64,000 bases of DNA, taken from Diaporthe sp. PMI_573. Taxonomy: Eukaryota; Ascomycota; Sordariomycetes; Diaporthales; Diaporthaceae. Positions 32,999-45,016 of the stretch are shown in pieces; position 1 is the first letter of the stretch; the number at the start of each line of letters is the position of its first letter. Below the pieces are notes generated by a model, which was not told the origin of the DNA, searched no databases, and saw only the letters and a program-made list of their open reading frames with translations. The stretch covers positions 620,001-684,000 of the forward strand of contig JAJTUP010000036.1 in NCBI GenBank assembly GCA_021399435.1. Direction: 5' to 3'. The translations under genes were made by a program, and so were the position numbers.

Positions 32999-34594
32999 AT
33001 GGTAGGCGTTCCAGGCAAATACAAAGGCTGTAATACGTGCAGAAGCCGAAGAATTAAGGTAAGTCTGTGCCGACTGCAACGCTTGGATCTTGTCGCTAAC
33101 GTCCTTGCCCTATAGTGCGATAATGAGCGTCCACACTGTCGAAAATGTATAGACTCCGGGCGAGAGTGCTTAGGATACCGTAGGTTTCTTTACTTCTCAA
33201 CCACTGGCTCGACCTTCTCGTTCGTCTCAATCAAGCATCACTAACACTAGTTCGAAGAGCGTGAGACAGTGTTTATTGTTGGAACAGTCGAAGACAAGGG
33301 GCGATGCAGCAGCCATCCGCCCCGAAATGTTAAAAGTCCCAAGAAATCTCCATCCCCACCGATGGAGGCTGAACACAGAGCATCCTCTTTAGTACCGTTG
33401 CAGCCTCTCTCTCCAGCTTGGCTTGACCAACTCCACGTGGAAGGGACCGGATCAACCCGTCGCCTCGAGATCGTTGCTCTACACACACCATTGGGGACCG
33501 TGGCCCGAAGCAACTTTGGGGACAGTGGTGAAACGACGGCGATATACGTAGCACCGACAAGCGCTCTCGACATAAGGCCCTCGTTCGAGAACATAGACTT
33601 CAAACTTCGCTCTCAATGTCTTGTGAGCGTCTCGCCAGCGAAAGAGGAGGCCGGCTCCTCGACAGCGGACAGCGCGCTGCTTTTCCTGTTCGAACACAAC
33701 TTCCCCCTGGCATCTGCTGGCTTTCACGATGCTACAGCCCAGATGGAAGGAATCAGACAGCTTGGCCCCGCGGAGTTCCAAAGGTTCCCTTCACACCACT
33801 TCTTCAGCCGTGTCTATCGGCCCTGTGCCATCACAACAGCCCTGATGAACAGAACAAGCACATTCTGCGCCGAACAAGACTGGGTCACGTTGCCCTTTGA
33901 GCTGCACCACAAGACCTCGTTCGACAGCCTCCTCGACACCTTGGCGCGGATCACATGCCTCCTGCGGCAGCTCGACCACATCACAGCGCTGGACCCGACA
34001 CTGGCCCGCAGGTCGATGGCCCAGGATCTCCTCGGGAACTGCCTCGGCGCGAGGGCCCAGCTCGAGCAGTGGTATGTCTCGGCGTTCGACCCCCGCCGGC
34101 GGCGATACTGGGTCTCGCACGACCAAGGCGAGCAGATCCCATTCCCCGAGCCCTTCTCCTTCCAGGACCCGCTCTCCTCGCTCTCGTTCACGTACTACTG
34201 GGCTGCCCAGGTCCTGCTCGCCCCCTGCCTGGAGACGGCCGTCCACAGCGTCTTCTCGCCCGTCGTCGACGCCTACCCCCACCAGGCCTTCCCCGATCTC
34301 CCGCCGCAGCTCGCCATCGACCCGGACAGCTACGGCGCCGTCAGGGTTAGGGAGATGGCGGTGAATGTGTGCCGGGCACTGGACTTCGCCCTGGCGGTTA
34401 CGACGCAGCCAGACGCCCTGGCCTTTCCCGTCAAGGTGGCCGAGACGTTCTACGCGGGTCTTGCCAACCAGACGGGCGACGGTACCCTCGAGCTCATGTG
34501 GCTGGGTGCGTTCAGGGAGCGAGTATCATCGAGGGCACGGGACATTGCTGGTGTCATGATGGAGAAGGACTGGGTTGACTTTGCTCAGTGGTGA
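32999..34594 (+). CDS. Zn(II)2Cys6 fungal-type transcription factor
   Basis: Three exons, 32999-33058, 33116-33179 and 33258-34594, give 486 residues. The binuclear zinc cluster is assembled across intron 1: cysteines at about 11, 14, 21, 28, 31 and 38 (C-x2-C-x6-C-x6-C-x2-C-x6-C), with basic residues R-S-R-R-I-K between. It is followed by G-Y-Q-R-E-T-V-F after intron 2. That acceptor is the second AG after the CTAAC branch site; the first AG is only 4 nt away and gives the wrong phase. The remaining about 430 residues look like the fungal-specific regulatory region seen downstream of such clusters, with hydrophobic helices and no other motif. It is a sequence-specific DNA-binding regulator; the target genes are unknown. 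There is no biosynthetic cluster around it. Confidence 0.9.
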
Positions 34595-35122
34595 CCAGAC
34601 ATGGCACATCGAACTCCATCTGTACGAGTTCCACGACACGTTACGAAAAATTGCTTCTAGACCATGATACGTTCGCTGAGCTTTTGGGAGGATGGGGCAT
34701 CATGAACACTGCCTATGTATGTACACACAACGAACGCATCTACGCATAGTATGCCTAAGTCTGTTGGTTTCGCGAATATAACTAGTTCATGCAATTCTGT
34801 CGATACGTGTTATGTGGTGCCTTTCCTTCTGGTAGCTCCTCGTTCCCAACTATGCTGGCCCCTTCAGGTCGACCAACTGTCGGGGTCTAGGGTATAGAGC
34901 GGCTACTTCCAATTCCTGCACCGCAGGATGTCTTGACCACCGCTGGACATTTGCTTCATGTCTATTTTGCGTTGCGATTCAGGGTCCGAGAAGCAGGAGG
35001 AAGACACACAGCACGCAGGGTTTCAAGACAAGACCATCGGCTGCACGCCAATCCTGCAACGATCCCGGCACGACAACCTCAACCGGGACATTTCACATTG
35101 GTCCTTATCCTGCTGCCTAGTC

Positions 35123-35163
<41 letters not shown>

Positions 35164-38100
35164 CGGCCACGATCAACACTCCCACGTCCGTAGCCCACCG
35201 GCCAAGACGACGTTTGGTTGCCGCCGGATGTTCATCTGTGGCCGGCCTACACGTCCACTTCACGCGATCGCACAAAGCTGCCTCACAGGTGATTAGCCTT
35301 ACAACGTCAAGCCGCATGCCCGACCCTCCACTGCGCCTCACCACGATGCCGTCGAGATGGGGAATGCTAGATGGAAAACGGACTAGCGGGGCTGTGGGCC
35401 CCCTGGTTTTCATTACTGTGTTAATTCTGCTGCCTAGTTATTCCATTGTCCCTTGGAAGGGTACCCAAGGCCGAGGCACTGGGAGGGGCGAACATGCAAG
35501 GCTGAGCAGCTATTGTGCATATCATAGTGCACTTCCTGCCGAGATCACAGTGGTTTCCATGCAGCGCTCGGTGCATTAGCCGGACAGCTCGCACACATGG
35601 GACTTTGCTTGGACGGGGTTGATGTCAGGCTTATATGCATGACCTCGACGACAGACATGACCTCTGGCGCCAATGGGGGCCGAACCACCTGCCACGCAGC
35701 GGTGCCTGGGAGGCTGGCGCCTCTGTGAGGCTCGCCATTTGGTCGACTATATGAGGGTACGACGATGAATACAGGTTTTGGCCTCTTGGCACAGGAATTA
35801 GCATCCTGGTGTATGCCAGACCCGCGCAATCCATCGATGGTAGGGCATATTCTGGCAGGCAATGCCCGTTCCATTGGGGCTGGGACACGATCCCGCCCGC
35901 CATTTGGCTGGCATCTCGGCCCCCGGTCGTCTTCATAGATTGAAGACGTGGTGAGTCAGCAGCCACAATCTTGTCAGCATGGCTCCATCGAGGGCCGCAG
36001 AATGGTTCGCCGATTGGGAACACGAGGCAGGGAGCCTTGTGAGGCGTTACACGGCCCCTCCCGTGTAGCATGGCATCTCGTGCATCTCGTGATCTGGGGT
36101 GCTCGTGGGTGCAACCTGCATCTGAATTTGACCGAGATCCCCCAAAAGTCGCCGACCGTATACGATGTCAGCATCGACATGCCACAGTCACTGATGAGGT
36201 CGAGAGAACGTCGGACAAGCGACTGGCCTCATCTGCACGCAGAGCTTGAATGCAGCCAAGGAGAGGATCGCAACGTCAAGCCACTCACACTGGACCCAAA
36301 GCATACCAGCCAAGTATACCGTGCTCGGAACTGTGAGAGCTCCATTGGCTACATCGTGTAAAACTGTGACATCGTCTCACAGACCAACGCGGGTAAACAG
36401 AAGCGCTCATATGGCTTATGCCGCCCCCAATCCTGCGCGACCTCGTCATGTTTGTGTCACTCTGAACAGCCGCCGTCCCTCGTCTCCCACATCGGCTTCC
36501 TCGCCATGTGGCGCATCCACCAAGAGACGAGCCCATTGGAAACGACACTTGCTCGTTATTTACGGGCAATCCCCAATTACAGGCACCCGGGTACACCAGA
36601 CAGTCTCGTGGACCTGCCGGGGCGGACTAGACCCATCTGGTCGATTTCAATATGAGTATGCTGCCAGTCCATGGGAAACGCACCCTCCCAAAGGCTGGTG
36701 AATTCTGCTGGAACAGGATCAGCCTATGATACATAGGCTGGGGCTGGATGGAGGTGCGTATGGGTACTCTCTTTCCCCCGACCCTGGGAAGACTTCCAGA
36801 GTGATGTATTTCCGAACAAATAGCATCGATGGTAGAGACCGGGGATACTGACCCCATAAAGCCAGAGAACGGTGCCTACTGCCAGCCCCAGCCCATTCGT
36901 CCAAAGGTATAGCGGCAAGATAGAAGGGGGGGGGCAGTAACACTGTGGTAGCTCCATGGTCATCCAGGCAAGAAGAGCCTCTTCACGATCATCTGATGGG
37001 CCAACCAAGGCTCGCCGGAGTATTTAGACTATTCAAGGTTCAGCAGACAGCTGCCGTTCAAATCTTGTGTCCCAGCAGTCGTTGATGTGAGCGGGTTGGT
37101 AAAAAGCTTGCGTTGGAGGGCAGTCCTTCGGACGAAGCCAGAATTTGGTCGTCCAAACATCAGACCCCAGGACTAGAGCTCTAGTTGACAGTAGCTAGCG
37201 ATCAAACGACGCGCCCAGGCAGCGCAACCACTTACACCAATTTTCGGACCATTGTGTGTCTGTACCTGTCAACGTTTTAAGCCTGCAAAACAGTCCGTCA
37301 GCACTCGGAATTTTTCTCAAATGTTGCAATAATTTCAAAGCATCTGAGCATATTTCAGCGAGGAATTGAGTGAGGCACAGGCAGCACTTAGTTGCCGCTC
37401 AGGCTGAAACCACACCCGTCATCGAGAGTGAAGAGTTATCGAGAGCGGCCACTCCCGTGACCTAGCAACGAAACGCTTACGCCACACCACCCGTAACATC
37501 GGTGCTGTCGAAAGAGGAATTTTTGTGATGCAAAGTCGCAGAGAAAGCAACTGGTGCGACGGCAGTTGACTCGCACGACTTGGGCGAGTGCGCTCCCACA
37601 ATAAGGAACGCACTTCACGATGTGGAAGCGTCTGTCTTTTGGGTGAGTCTGCTGGGGAAACCCCAAACGGGTCATCCTGTTTGTGAATCTACTTTTAGAG
37701 TAGATATAAAAGGGAATTGTCTGATATCAACCCTCGGTCAATCCCTTGACGGTCAGTGCCTCCCGGGTAGTTGCCGACTGGTTTCCTGCGTACCGCACTC
37801 TTGAGGTACGACGGTCCTTCGCCGGGCGGCCTGTGTCCCGGTAGTCAAGATGCCCTCTCGGCAGCCTCGACATGGTCAGTCTGAAGTCAACCCAGACTCA
37901 GGACCCTCCAGATGGGATGATGGGATGGCTCATGATTACAGTACCGGGGGGCTGAGCAAGAACTGTCTTGCGTATATTGTCGCAGCCCACTCGAACCTGC
38001 CTGGGAATGTCCTCGAATTGAGTGCGAGCCGGGGGACACGACCCAGGGGGGGAGGGGGTGGTGTTGGGAGGGAATTGGCAGCACTTTGCAACATCATGCG

Positions 38101-38908
38101 GACTCGGGCGTGTGAAGCCTACCGGATGAGGCAGCCGCAGCGGGAGAGACCAGCATCGGTCGGTGGCGGCACACCCGCAAATAGAAGGAGGCCGTTGGGA
38201 TACCGGCCGCAAGCTCACGTCTCGGATGTGGCGATTGCCTTGTGTGCCTGGATGCACCATGCCTGGGCGGGCGATTTGCATGAACAGGCGTGGGGCCTGG
38301 GGAAAGGGGCGGCGCCGAGGGCAGAAGGTGTGGTAGACGGGCGGAGGCTGTGATTTGCCGCCGAGAAGGTGGGATGAGGACGTCGTCGAGTAGGCAGAGT
38401 TTCAGATAACTTGGAGCAGCCATAGACACCAAGAGGCAGGTAGGAATAGGCATAGTCTGGCCCCTTATTTCGTCTGGACTAGGAGGCCACAACCTTGAAC
38501 AGACCGTAAGGGTAATCCGTGGTCTTGGGCGAGGGCATGAGCATGTAAAAGGTCGATGCAGCCCGCATCTTCTGGTGTTGAGGAATTTGTGAGAAAGGAT
38601 GATTGATCAACGGCCGATTTGTGCAACAAGAAGAGCCAGCCCTTCAGTCCAGACGAGACCAGCCAGGTCAGGTCAGGCCATTCGTTTCGTGTCATATCAT
38701 ATTATACCAGACCGCGCATATCATATCACAATTCCGGGTTTTTGTGAATAGCATCGCACCCCAAATCTCGAATCCGCTGGTGCTCATTTCGTCGGTTGCT
38801 GTGTACGGGCGTTGGACCGAAATCGTTTGATTGGGGATTGGCCAGCCAAATAAAACAGACTCCTGAACGGGCCTAGAACGGCTGTCAGTTAGCGCCACTA
38901 CCGACAAA
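34595..38908. other. 4.3 kb region without supported protein genes
   Basis: Frames up to 167 codons exist on both strands but overlap, lack family features and look like chance. One hydrophobic minus-strand frame (36719-37008) is interrupted by a C9 run and is not called. The region contains a (GA)17 tract. Composition looks ordinary, not AT-rich, so there is no obvious repeat-induced point mutation relic. Non-coding RNA or a multi-exon gene cannot be excluded. Confidence 0.45.
35126..35159. repeat. (GA)17 dinucleotide repeat
   Basis: Seventeen uninterrupted GA units in the gene-free region downstream of the Zn2Cys6 gene. Confidence 0.92.
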
Positions 38909-41742
38909 ATGCAGGCCCAAGATGGGGGAGCGGTGGGTCCCTCCGGCAACACGCTGCACTATTTACCAGGCGGGGAACACGAGCTGTCGACAACAACCAA
39001 TGCGACGCCGCCATCTTTCGATCCAGGCTATGACAGGCCGCCCTCGTTAATCTCCACGACCTCCGACTGCCTGTCGGACACTTTTAGCAGCTACGACTCT
39101 AGGAGATCCACAGTTAGCAGCGTCTCCTCCGCCGCGACAGCTCAGAGCCAGAGCCAGAGCCAAAGCCAGGGTCAATATTATCAACATCACCACCATCAAC
39201 AACAGCTCCTCTCGTCGCCTTCTTCTTCTTCTTCCTCCCGCTCCTGCGACCCACAATCACAAGCAAATTCCCCGCAACGCCCGCTGACTCGGAGCCGCGA
39301 GAACGCCAAACAACTGCATGCTGCCCGCCTCCAGAAACGCGCCGCCTCCCAGAGCTTGGCATCAGACCCTGCCGCCGACGACAAAGAAAAGGACGCCTGC
39401 AAGAACGACCGCGACCCGGACGACGTCACCTCCCGCGCCCGCAGACGAGCTGGGACCGCACGCCGCTTTCGCAAAGGCACAAACCCCGACTCTCGACAGG
39501 CTGGTCTCGCCGCCACCGAACCAGGTCCACCGCCCCATGAGAAGCTCCTAACCAAGATGGCCTTTGCTGAGCAGCAGCACTGGATTACCGTCCAGCAGAA
39601 GACTTTCACAAAATGGCTCAACACAAAGATAGATGTCCGGGGCCTCGAGGTTAAGGACCTGGTCAAGGACCTGAGCGACGGCGTATGTCTTCTCCTCTTT
39701 GGTCTCCTGTGCCAGCTGCTCGCCCCACCCATGAGTGTGCACTCGGTCGCTAACACGCTCCTCGCGATTAGGTCATTCTCATCCACTTGTTAGAATGCTT
39801 GTCTCAGGAGTCTCTCGGCCGGTATGCCGCCAAGCCAAAACTCCGGGTGCAACGCTTTGAAAACGTGAATCTCGGCCTGGACTTTGTAAAGTCGAGAGGG
39901 ATCCAGATGGTAAACATGGGTGCCGAAGATGTCGTCGACGGGAACAGGAAGATCATACTCGGCCTGATATGGACGCTCATTTTACGATTTACGATCAGTG
40001 ACATTAACGCGGAGGGCATGACGGCGAAGGAGGGTCTGTTGCTATGGTGTCAGCGCAAGACGGCCTGCTATGAGGAATGCGAAGTCCGGGATTTCAGCGC
40101 GAGCTGGAACGACGGCCTGGCCTTCTGTGCCCTCTTAGATATCCACAGGCCCGACTTGATCGACTACGACCAGCTCGACAAGTCCGACCACAAGGGCAAC
40201 ATGCAACTTGCCTTCGATATCGCCCACGAGGAGATCGGCATCCCCAAGCTGCTGGACGTTGAAGATGTGTGTGACGTGCCGAAGCCTGATGAGCGAAGTT
40301 TGATGACTTATATTGCCTACTGGTTCCACGCCTTCTCACAGATGGAGAAGGTCGAGAACGCCGGTCGACGGGTGGAGAAGTTTGTGAACAACATGCAGGG
40401 CGCGTGGGAGATGCAAAGCGCCTACGAGAGGCGCATGAGAGCACTTCTCAAGACCATTCGGGAACAAGTGATGAGCTGGCAGACGGCCCAGTTTGAGGGA
40501 ACCTACGCCGACGCAAAAGCACAAGCAGCCCAGTTCTCGGCATACAAAAGAGGGGAGAAGAGGGAGTGGGTAGCAGAGAAGAGCGAGTTGGCAACATTAC
40601 TAGGCAACATCAAAACCAAACTCGGCACGTACCGCCTCAGGCCTTACGATCCGCCAGCTGAAGTGAGCTTGGAGACCCTGGATAAGGAGTGGACGAGCCT
40701 TTCAAGCGCAGAGATGGCCAGGGGTCAACTGATAAACGAAACCATCCGAGAGTAAGTCATCCGCTCCGGCCATCCGGTTCCACATACATGAGCACATGCT
40801 GAAATTCGTATCAGCATCAAGAACGCTTTGCGCAAATCGTTCGCCGATAAAGCAAATGACTTTGCCATGGCCCTCAACACAATGCAGCTGGCCATATCAG
40901 GGCTGGAGGGTGATGTCGAGGATCAATTGCACCATGTCCGCAAGCTCAGTGACAACCTCCCGCCCCTGGACGCCTACCTCCAGAAGATCGCCGAGGTCGA
41001 CGCCAAGTGTGAAGAGGCAAACATTGAGGAGAACGACTTCACAACATACACCTACGACGAGCTCTGCTACGAGCTGTCCCTGGTCAAGTCGTCAGTGTCC
41101 AAGAAGCTGTCTTTCCTGGACAACCAGATGGTCGCGCGCAGCATGACCAACCTCACGCCGATCCAGCTCGAGGAGTTCGAGTCCGTGTTCAAGCACTTCG
41201 ACCGCGACGACTCCAACAATCTCACCGAGATCGAGTTCAGCGCTGCGCTCGCGTCCCTGGGGCTGGTCTTCTCCGAGGACGAGATGCACGACTACTTCGA
41301 GGACGCATCCGACGGCCGCGACCGCGTCAGCTTCGAGCAGTTCATCCGCTTCATGGTGGATGTGACCGAGGACCAGAACACGGCCGAGCAGGTGTTCCAG
41401 TCGTTCCGCGAGGTCGCGGACGGCAAGCCGTACGTCACCGAGATGGACCTGCGGCACTCGCTCGTGCCGGACGAGGTCATCGAGAAGCTCATCGAGATGA
41501 TACCGCCGCACAATGGGCCAGACATGCAGACGGACCGCGGGCAGCCGCAGTACGACTACATCGCCTTCATGGAGAAGATGATATCAGACGAGCGCGCCGC
41601 CGCGTTCGGGGTCGGACCCGGGTCCACGACCTCGGGCAGGTCCAGCCCGACCAAGAGCGGCGGCCCCTTGTCGGAAAGGACAAACGGCTCCAACGCCAGT
41701 GGCAGCCCAAAGAGCCCTGCGAAGGGCAACGGCGCCAGCTGA
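38909..41742 (+). CDS. Alpha-actinin (fungal type)
   Basis: Three exons, 38909-39682, 39772-40751 and 40815-41742, give 893 residues. Introns have donors GTATGT and GTAAGT; the first has a CTAAC branch point. Domains: an unusual low-complexity N-terminal extension of about 220 residues (Ser, Gln, His runs such as Q-S-Q-S-Q-S-Q-S and H-H-H-H); tandem calponin-homology domains (about 225-450) that bind F-actin, starting at Q-K-T-F-T-K-W-L-N; a shortened spectrin-repeat rod with coiled-coil helices (about 460-680); and C-terminal EF-hands with a canonical loop D-R-D-D-S-N-N-L-T-E-I-E, then a Ser/Gly-rich tail. It crosslinks actin at the cytokinetic ring and septum in hyphae. The long N-terminal extension is absent from animal alpha-actinin. 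Confidence 0.95.
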
Positions 41743-42709
41743 TTTTGCCATGTCGAGGGCTGGAACTCCCGCCTGCCTCGCTTCTTCTGAGGCCGTAGCC
41801 CATGCATGCAATTACCGTAACTTAACATACCATAACCGAGTCAAATCAAGTCCACGATTGGGGCCAAGGGGAAAGGGGGCGAAATTTGGGATGCAACGGG
41901 CGTTCCGGGCTTCCACGAAACTTAAATTTGCATGCCCAAGCGAACGAATTCCAGTTTTCTTTTTGTTCATTTGGACTTGCTTCGCGCTCATCATCATCGC
42001 CATCAGCCATCGACACTACATAATCTTAGTATATAGGGCGGGGGGTTTGTACCTCCTACGAGACACTCCCCACCCCGGTTCACGACCCAGGACGTATATG
42101 CCGCCGGCCCCAAGGATGGGAGGACATGAAAGGTCAGGGCAGGGGCGAGTATTGGTTGTTCCATTTTGTTTTGTTTGTGGGGACGGGCGCAAGGTGTCCA
42201 AGAAACGGTGCCAACACATCAGGTCGGTCCACTTGCGCATTGCTCACACACAACGTTACGTGGTCTGGTACCAGAGGCCAAGTGTTTATACCTGCAGGGA
42301 TACGTACGTAGCTTTCGTAGAGAAGAGAAAACAAAATTCCCAAATGTCACATAAAAGCAAAGAAAAAACACACCAGGTCGCCGCACCCTCATGTGTTGAC
42401 AGAGGATCTTCTTTTCCTACCAAAGGCTGCCTGGCTCAAACCTGAGCAAATGGCCCAGTGACTGAATGAGTGTGTATATCCACATGCTACAAAATCAAAA
42501 CCTTTCCAAACGTCCGGCCCAATGCTGTAGTAGTAAAATCACATACGCCTGTAAGCCCGCCCCGCCCCGGGGCCCCTAGCCCGTCTTGCCAGTTCCAGTC
42601 TATTTTGTCCCAATGTGCAACCGAGAAAGAAACCAAACCAACAAAACAAACTCGCCCGAGCCATGTTCAACCCCGTCTTGTGCCTTTACAACTCAGCAGA
42701 CAAGTGACC
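41743..42709. other. Convergent 3' region between alpha-actinin and VPS9 genes
   Basis: About 1 kb of non-coding DNA; no gene or repeat is supported. Confidence 0.55.
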
Positions 42710-45016
42710 TCACTCTTTGAAAGCTCCCATGTCATTCAAAGCGCCCGCCAGCCTCCTGTAGTCTCGGAGCAGCTCGAGAACCTCACCTATCTTCAGGTCC
42801 CCAGGATTCTGCATCTCCATAAACCGCTTGTTCGGCGGGTTGATCTTTGGTGTCTCCTTGGGAGGTAGGGTAGTTGCCAAGTCAGGAAAAGCCTGTGCAT
42901 GTGCTCTTGTCAGCTCCACCATCCTCCCTTGGGTTCTCTCCATAGAGCAGTTGGGTCGATCAGAACTACTTACCGTAGCCAAATCACCCCCATCAGCAGC
43001 CCCCGCCCTAGGTGGCACCTGCGGTGTGACGGGCTGCGACGGGGTCCTTGCAAAAGCCCGGAAGGACCCGATTCCCCCTGCCAGCTTGGCCATGGGGTTC
43101 AATGAGTTTCCGAAGTTGCGCATCGAGTCCATGATGGCCGGGTTGGCATTGGCGGTTGTGGGGGTTGCGCTGGTTGGCGTTTGTTTCTCCTTGTCGTCTC
43201 CAAAGACGGCGGATAACCTCTTTGTCGAGCTGCCTGCGCTCCTGGAGCTGTCGGCGCTGTGGTCTCGCACGGACGACGGTTTGCGCCCGCTGATAAGGTT
43301 CAACATCCTGTCATCCCTTGGATGTGGCCGCTTGTTCTCCGTGTCGTCGGAATTCATCAAGGAACTGGTGGTCGACGTGTCGTCCTCCGGCGGGGGAGTG
43401 CCGATCAACTTCCTGGCATCCTCGAGCGTCTTGGGAGCAGCGACTTCTTCACCGGCGCCGGCGGGCTCTCTCAGCCTACCAATGAAGAACCTATAGCTGT
43501 CTCCTAAGCTGTTGCCGATGGTCTTCAGTCCGGCGTCTGCAGTATTGCGCATCGCGTCGCCGGCGGCACCAAGAGCCTGAGCTGGCGTATTCACCAGGTC
43601 ACTAAACCGGCGGTTGCGCTGCTGGTCCTCCCTGACTTTCGTCGCTTGCGAGGCTGCGAGTTTCCCCGTGCTCTCGCCGGCCTGCTCTGCAGCGGTGCTC
43701 GCAGTGGACAGTCCCGGCGAGTAAGCGGGTGGGAATGTTTCAGCCCTGGGCGTGCCCGGCCGGCTTGATGGCCTGACAGGCCCTGAAGGAGCCTCATCTG
43801 ATCGCAGCGTGGACAGGTCGACGGTTTCGAGAAACCCGATTGCTGCCTCCAAGTTTGTCAGGCAATATGCTGCCTCCCCGACGAGTTTGGGTTCCCACCG
43901 GAATCGTTCAATGAACCTCAGGTCGCTTGTGACGTTCATGTTCTCGGGTGGGAGGGTAATCAAAGTGTAGATGAGCATGGGCATTATCTCATCAGCCGAA
44001 GATGACGGGTGGAAATTCGACAGCGTATCCACAATGCTCTTGTGAGCGAGCTTCAGGTGGTTGAGCTTGCCCAGGGGGTAGCGACTGTCGTTCATGGCTA
44101 TGAGCTCTTTTCTAGCCCCGTCGAGCCACTTCCGCACCTCCTCTGCCTTCTCGGCCTGGGCCTCAGGGGGCTCACTGGGCTCCGTCAACTGGACGCCCAG
44201 GTCAGCAAGACCGATGCCAACAACAGCCAATGCTGCCGTCTTGGAGCGGAGTACGTCGTCTGCAGCTTCATCCTGGGTCGTACGATGTCGATATATTTTG
44301 GCGTAGATTCCCTCGCACAGCCGCCTCTCGACGGCTTCTTCAAGTGTGCCGCGTCGCTGCTCGATGGCCTTCCGTGCCTTCTTCCGCTGTGCCAGCTCAT
44401 CCGCCGTGATCAATTGCTGCTCGGGCTGCTCTGCCTTGGGGGTCCCAGCCTTTCTGTCCTTGCTCCCGATGGCTGCAGCTTTGGCTCGTAACAAACTCGT
44501 GGTGGAAGCCCTAGAAGAGGCGGAGGGCGCGGGAGAAGAGCCGCGGTTGTGTCTTGTGAGAAGCGCGGAGATATGTGTGTCTATATGGCGAGCGGCTTGT
44601 TGGTAGAAGGTTTGGAACAGATGGGAGATGTCTTCGATATTTGGAGGTGTGGGCCGTGATCTGGCAGACAGGGACTCTATGAAGTTGTCTGTCAGGCTGA
44701 TCAGCTCGATGGGCAGGTCATCGAGGTCGACCGAGGCCCGGGGCTGCTCAGGAGGCTCGTCGTCACGTTGCGAGTTCTCGAAGGCATCGGTGGTAGCGCT
44801 CTCTGGTTCCTCGACGATCTGAGAGGATATACCGGTGGTTGTTATCTTTGGGAGAACGCCGTTCTGGATAGTGCTGGCCCTCTTAGGGCGAGCGACTGAC
44901 AGAGGATCATCGTTCTCGGCTCGGGTGAAGGACTTGGCTGTCCTCAAGGGATTGGGCCTGGGGTTCGGAGGGGGCATCACTTTTCCTGCAAGTGTGACTG
45001 TGAAGCTGGAGAACAT
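42710..45016 (-). CDS. VPS9-domain protein (predicted Rab5-type GEF)
   Basis: Exons 42974-45016 and 42710-42892; the intron 42893-42973 is 81 nt with donor GTAAGT, a CTGAC branch and acceptor ACAG. Spliced length is 741 residues; retention would add 27 residues without a stop. Residues about 225-410 match the VPS9 domain: A-I-Y-A-K-I-Y-like entry, L-N-H-L-K-L-A-H-K-S-I, S-A-D-E-I-M-P-M-L-I-Y-T-L and G-E-A-A-Y-C-L-T-N-L-E-A-A. The rest is Ser/Pro/Thr-rich and disordered, and the last 40 residues form a conserved-looking helical segment. VPS9 domains exchange nucleotide on Rab5/Ypt51 GTPases on early endosomes. The start at 45016 or at the in-frame ATG at 44977 are both possible, since ACTTGCAG between them could be an acceptor. 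Confidence 0.9.
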   Translation of the reverse strand: MFSSFTVTLAGKVMPPPNPRPNPLRTAKSFTRAENDDPLSVARPKRASTIQNGVLPKITTTGISSQIVEEPESATTDAFENSQRDDEPPEQPRASVDLDDLPIELISLTDNFIESLSARSRPTPPNIEDISHLFQTFYQQAARHIDTHISALLTRHNRGSSPAPSASSRASTTSLLRAKAAAIGSKDRKAGTPKAEQPEQQLITADELAQRKKARKAIEQRRGTLEEAVERRLCEGIYAKIYRHRTTQDEAADDVLRSKTAALAVVGIGLADLGVQLTEPSEPPEAQAEKAEEVRKWLDGARKELIAMNDSRYPLGKLNHLKLAHKSIVDTLSNFHPSSSADEIMPMLIYTLITLPPENMNVTSDLRFIERFRWEPKLVGEAAYCLTNLEAAIGFLETVDLSTLRSDEAPSGPVRPSSRPGTPRAETFPPAYSPGLSTASTAAEQAGESTGKLAASQATKVREDQQRNRRFSDLVNTPAQALGAAGDAMRNTADAGLKTIGNSLGDSYRFFIGRLREPAGAGEEVAAPKTLEDARKLIGTPPPEDDTSTTSSLMNSDDTENKRPHPRDDRMLNLISGRKPSSVRDHSADSSRSAGSSTKRLSAVFGDDKEKQTPTSATPTTANANPAIMDSMRNFGNSLNPMAKLAGGIGSFRAFARTPSQPVTPQVPPRAGAADGGDLATVSSSDRPNCSMERTQGRMVELTRAHAQAFPDLATTLPPKETPKINPPNKRFMEMQNPGDLKIGEVLELLRDYRRLAGALNDMGAFKE

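Noticed and set aside
36719..37008. Hydrophobic minus-strand frame that could be a broken membrane-protein gene
   Set aside because: Too short, frame broken at a C9 run, and neither frame matches a known transporter; not enough to call a pseudogene.
37850..38353. 167-codon plus-strand frame
   Set aside because: Low-complexity Arg/Gly composition, overlaps minus-strand frames, no family resemblance and no signal or membrane segment.
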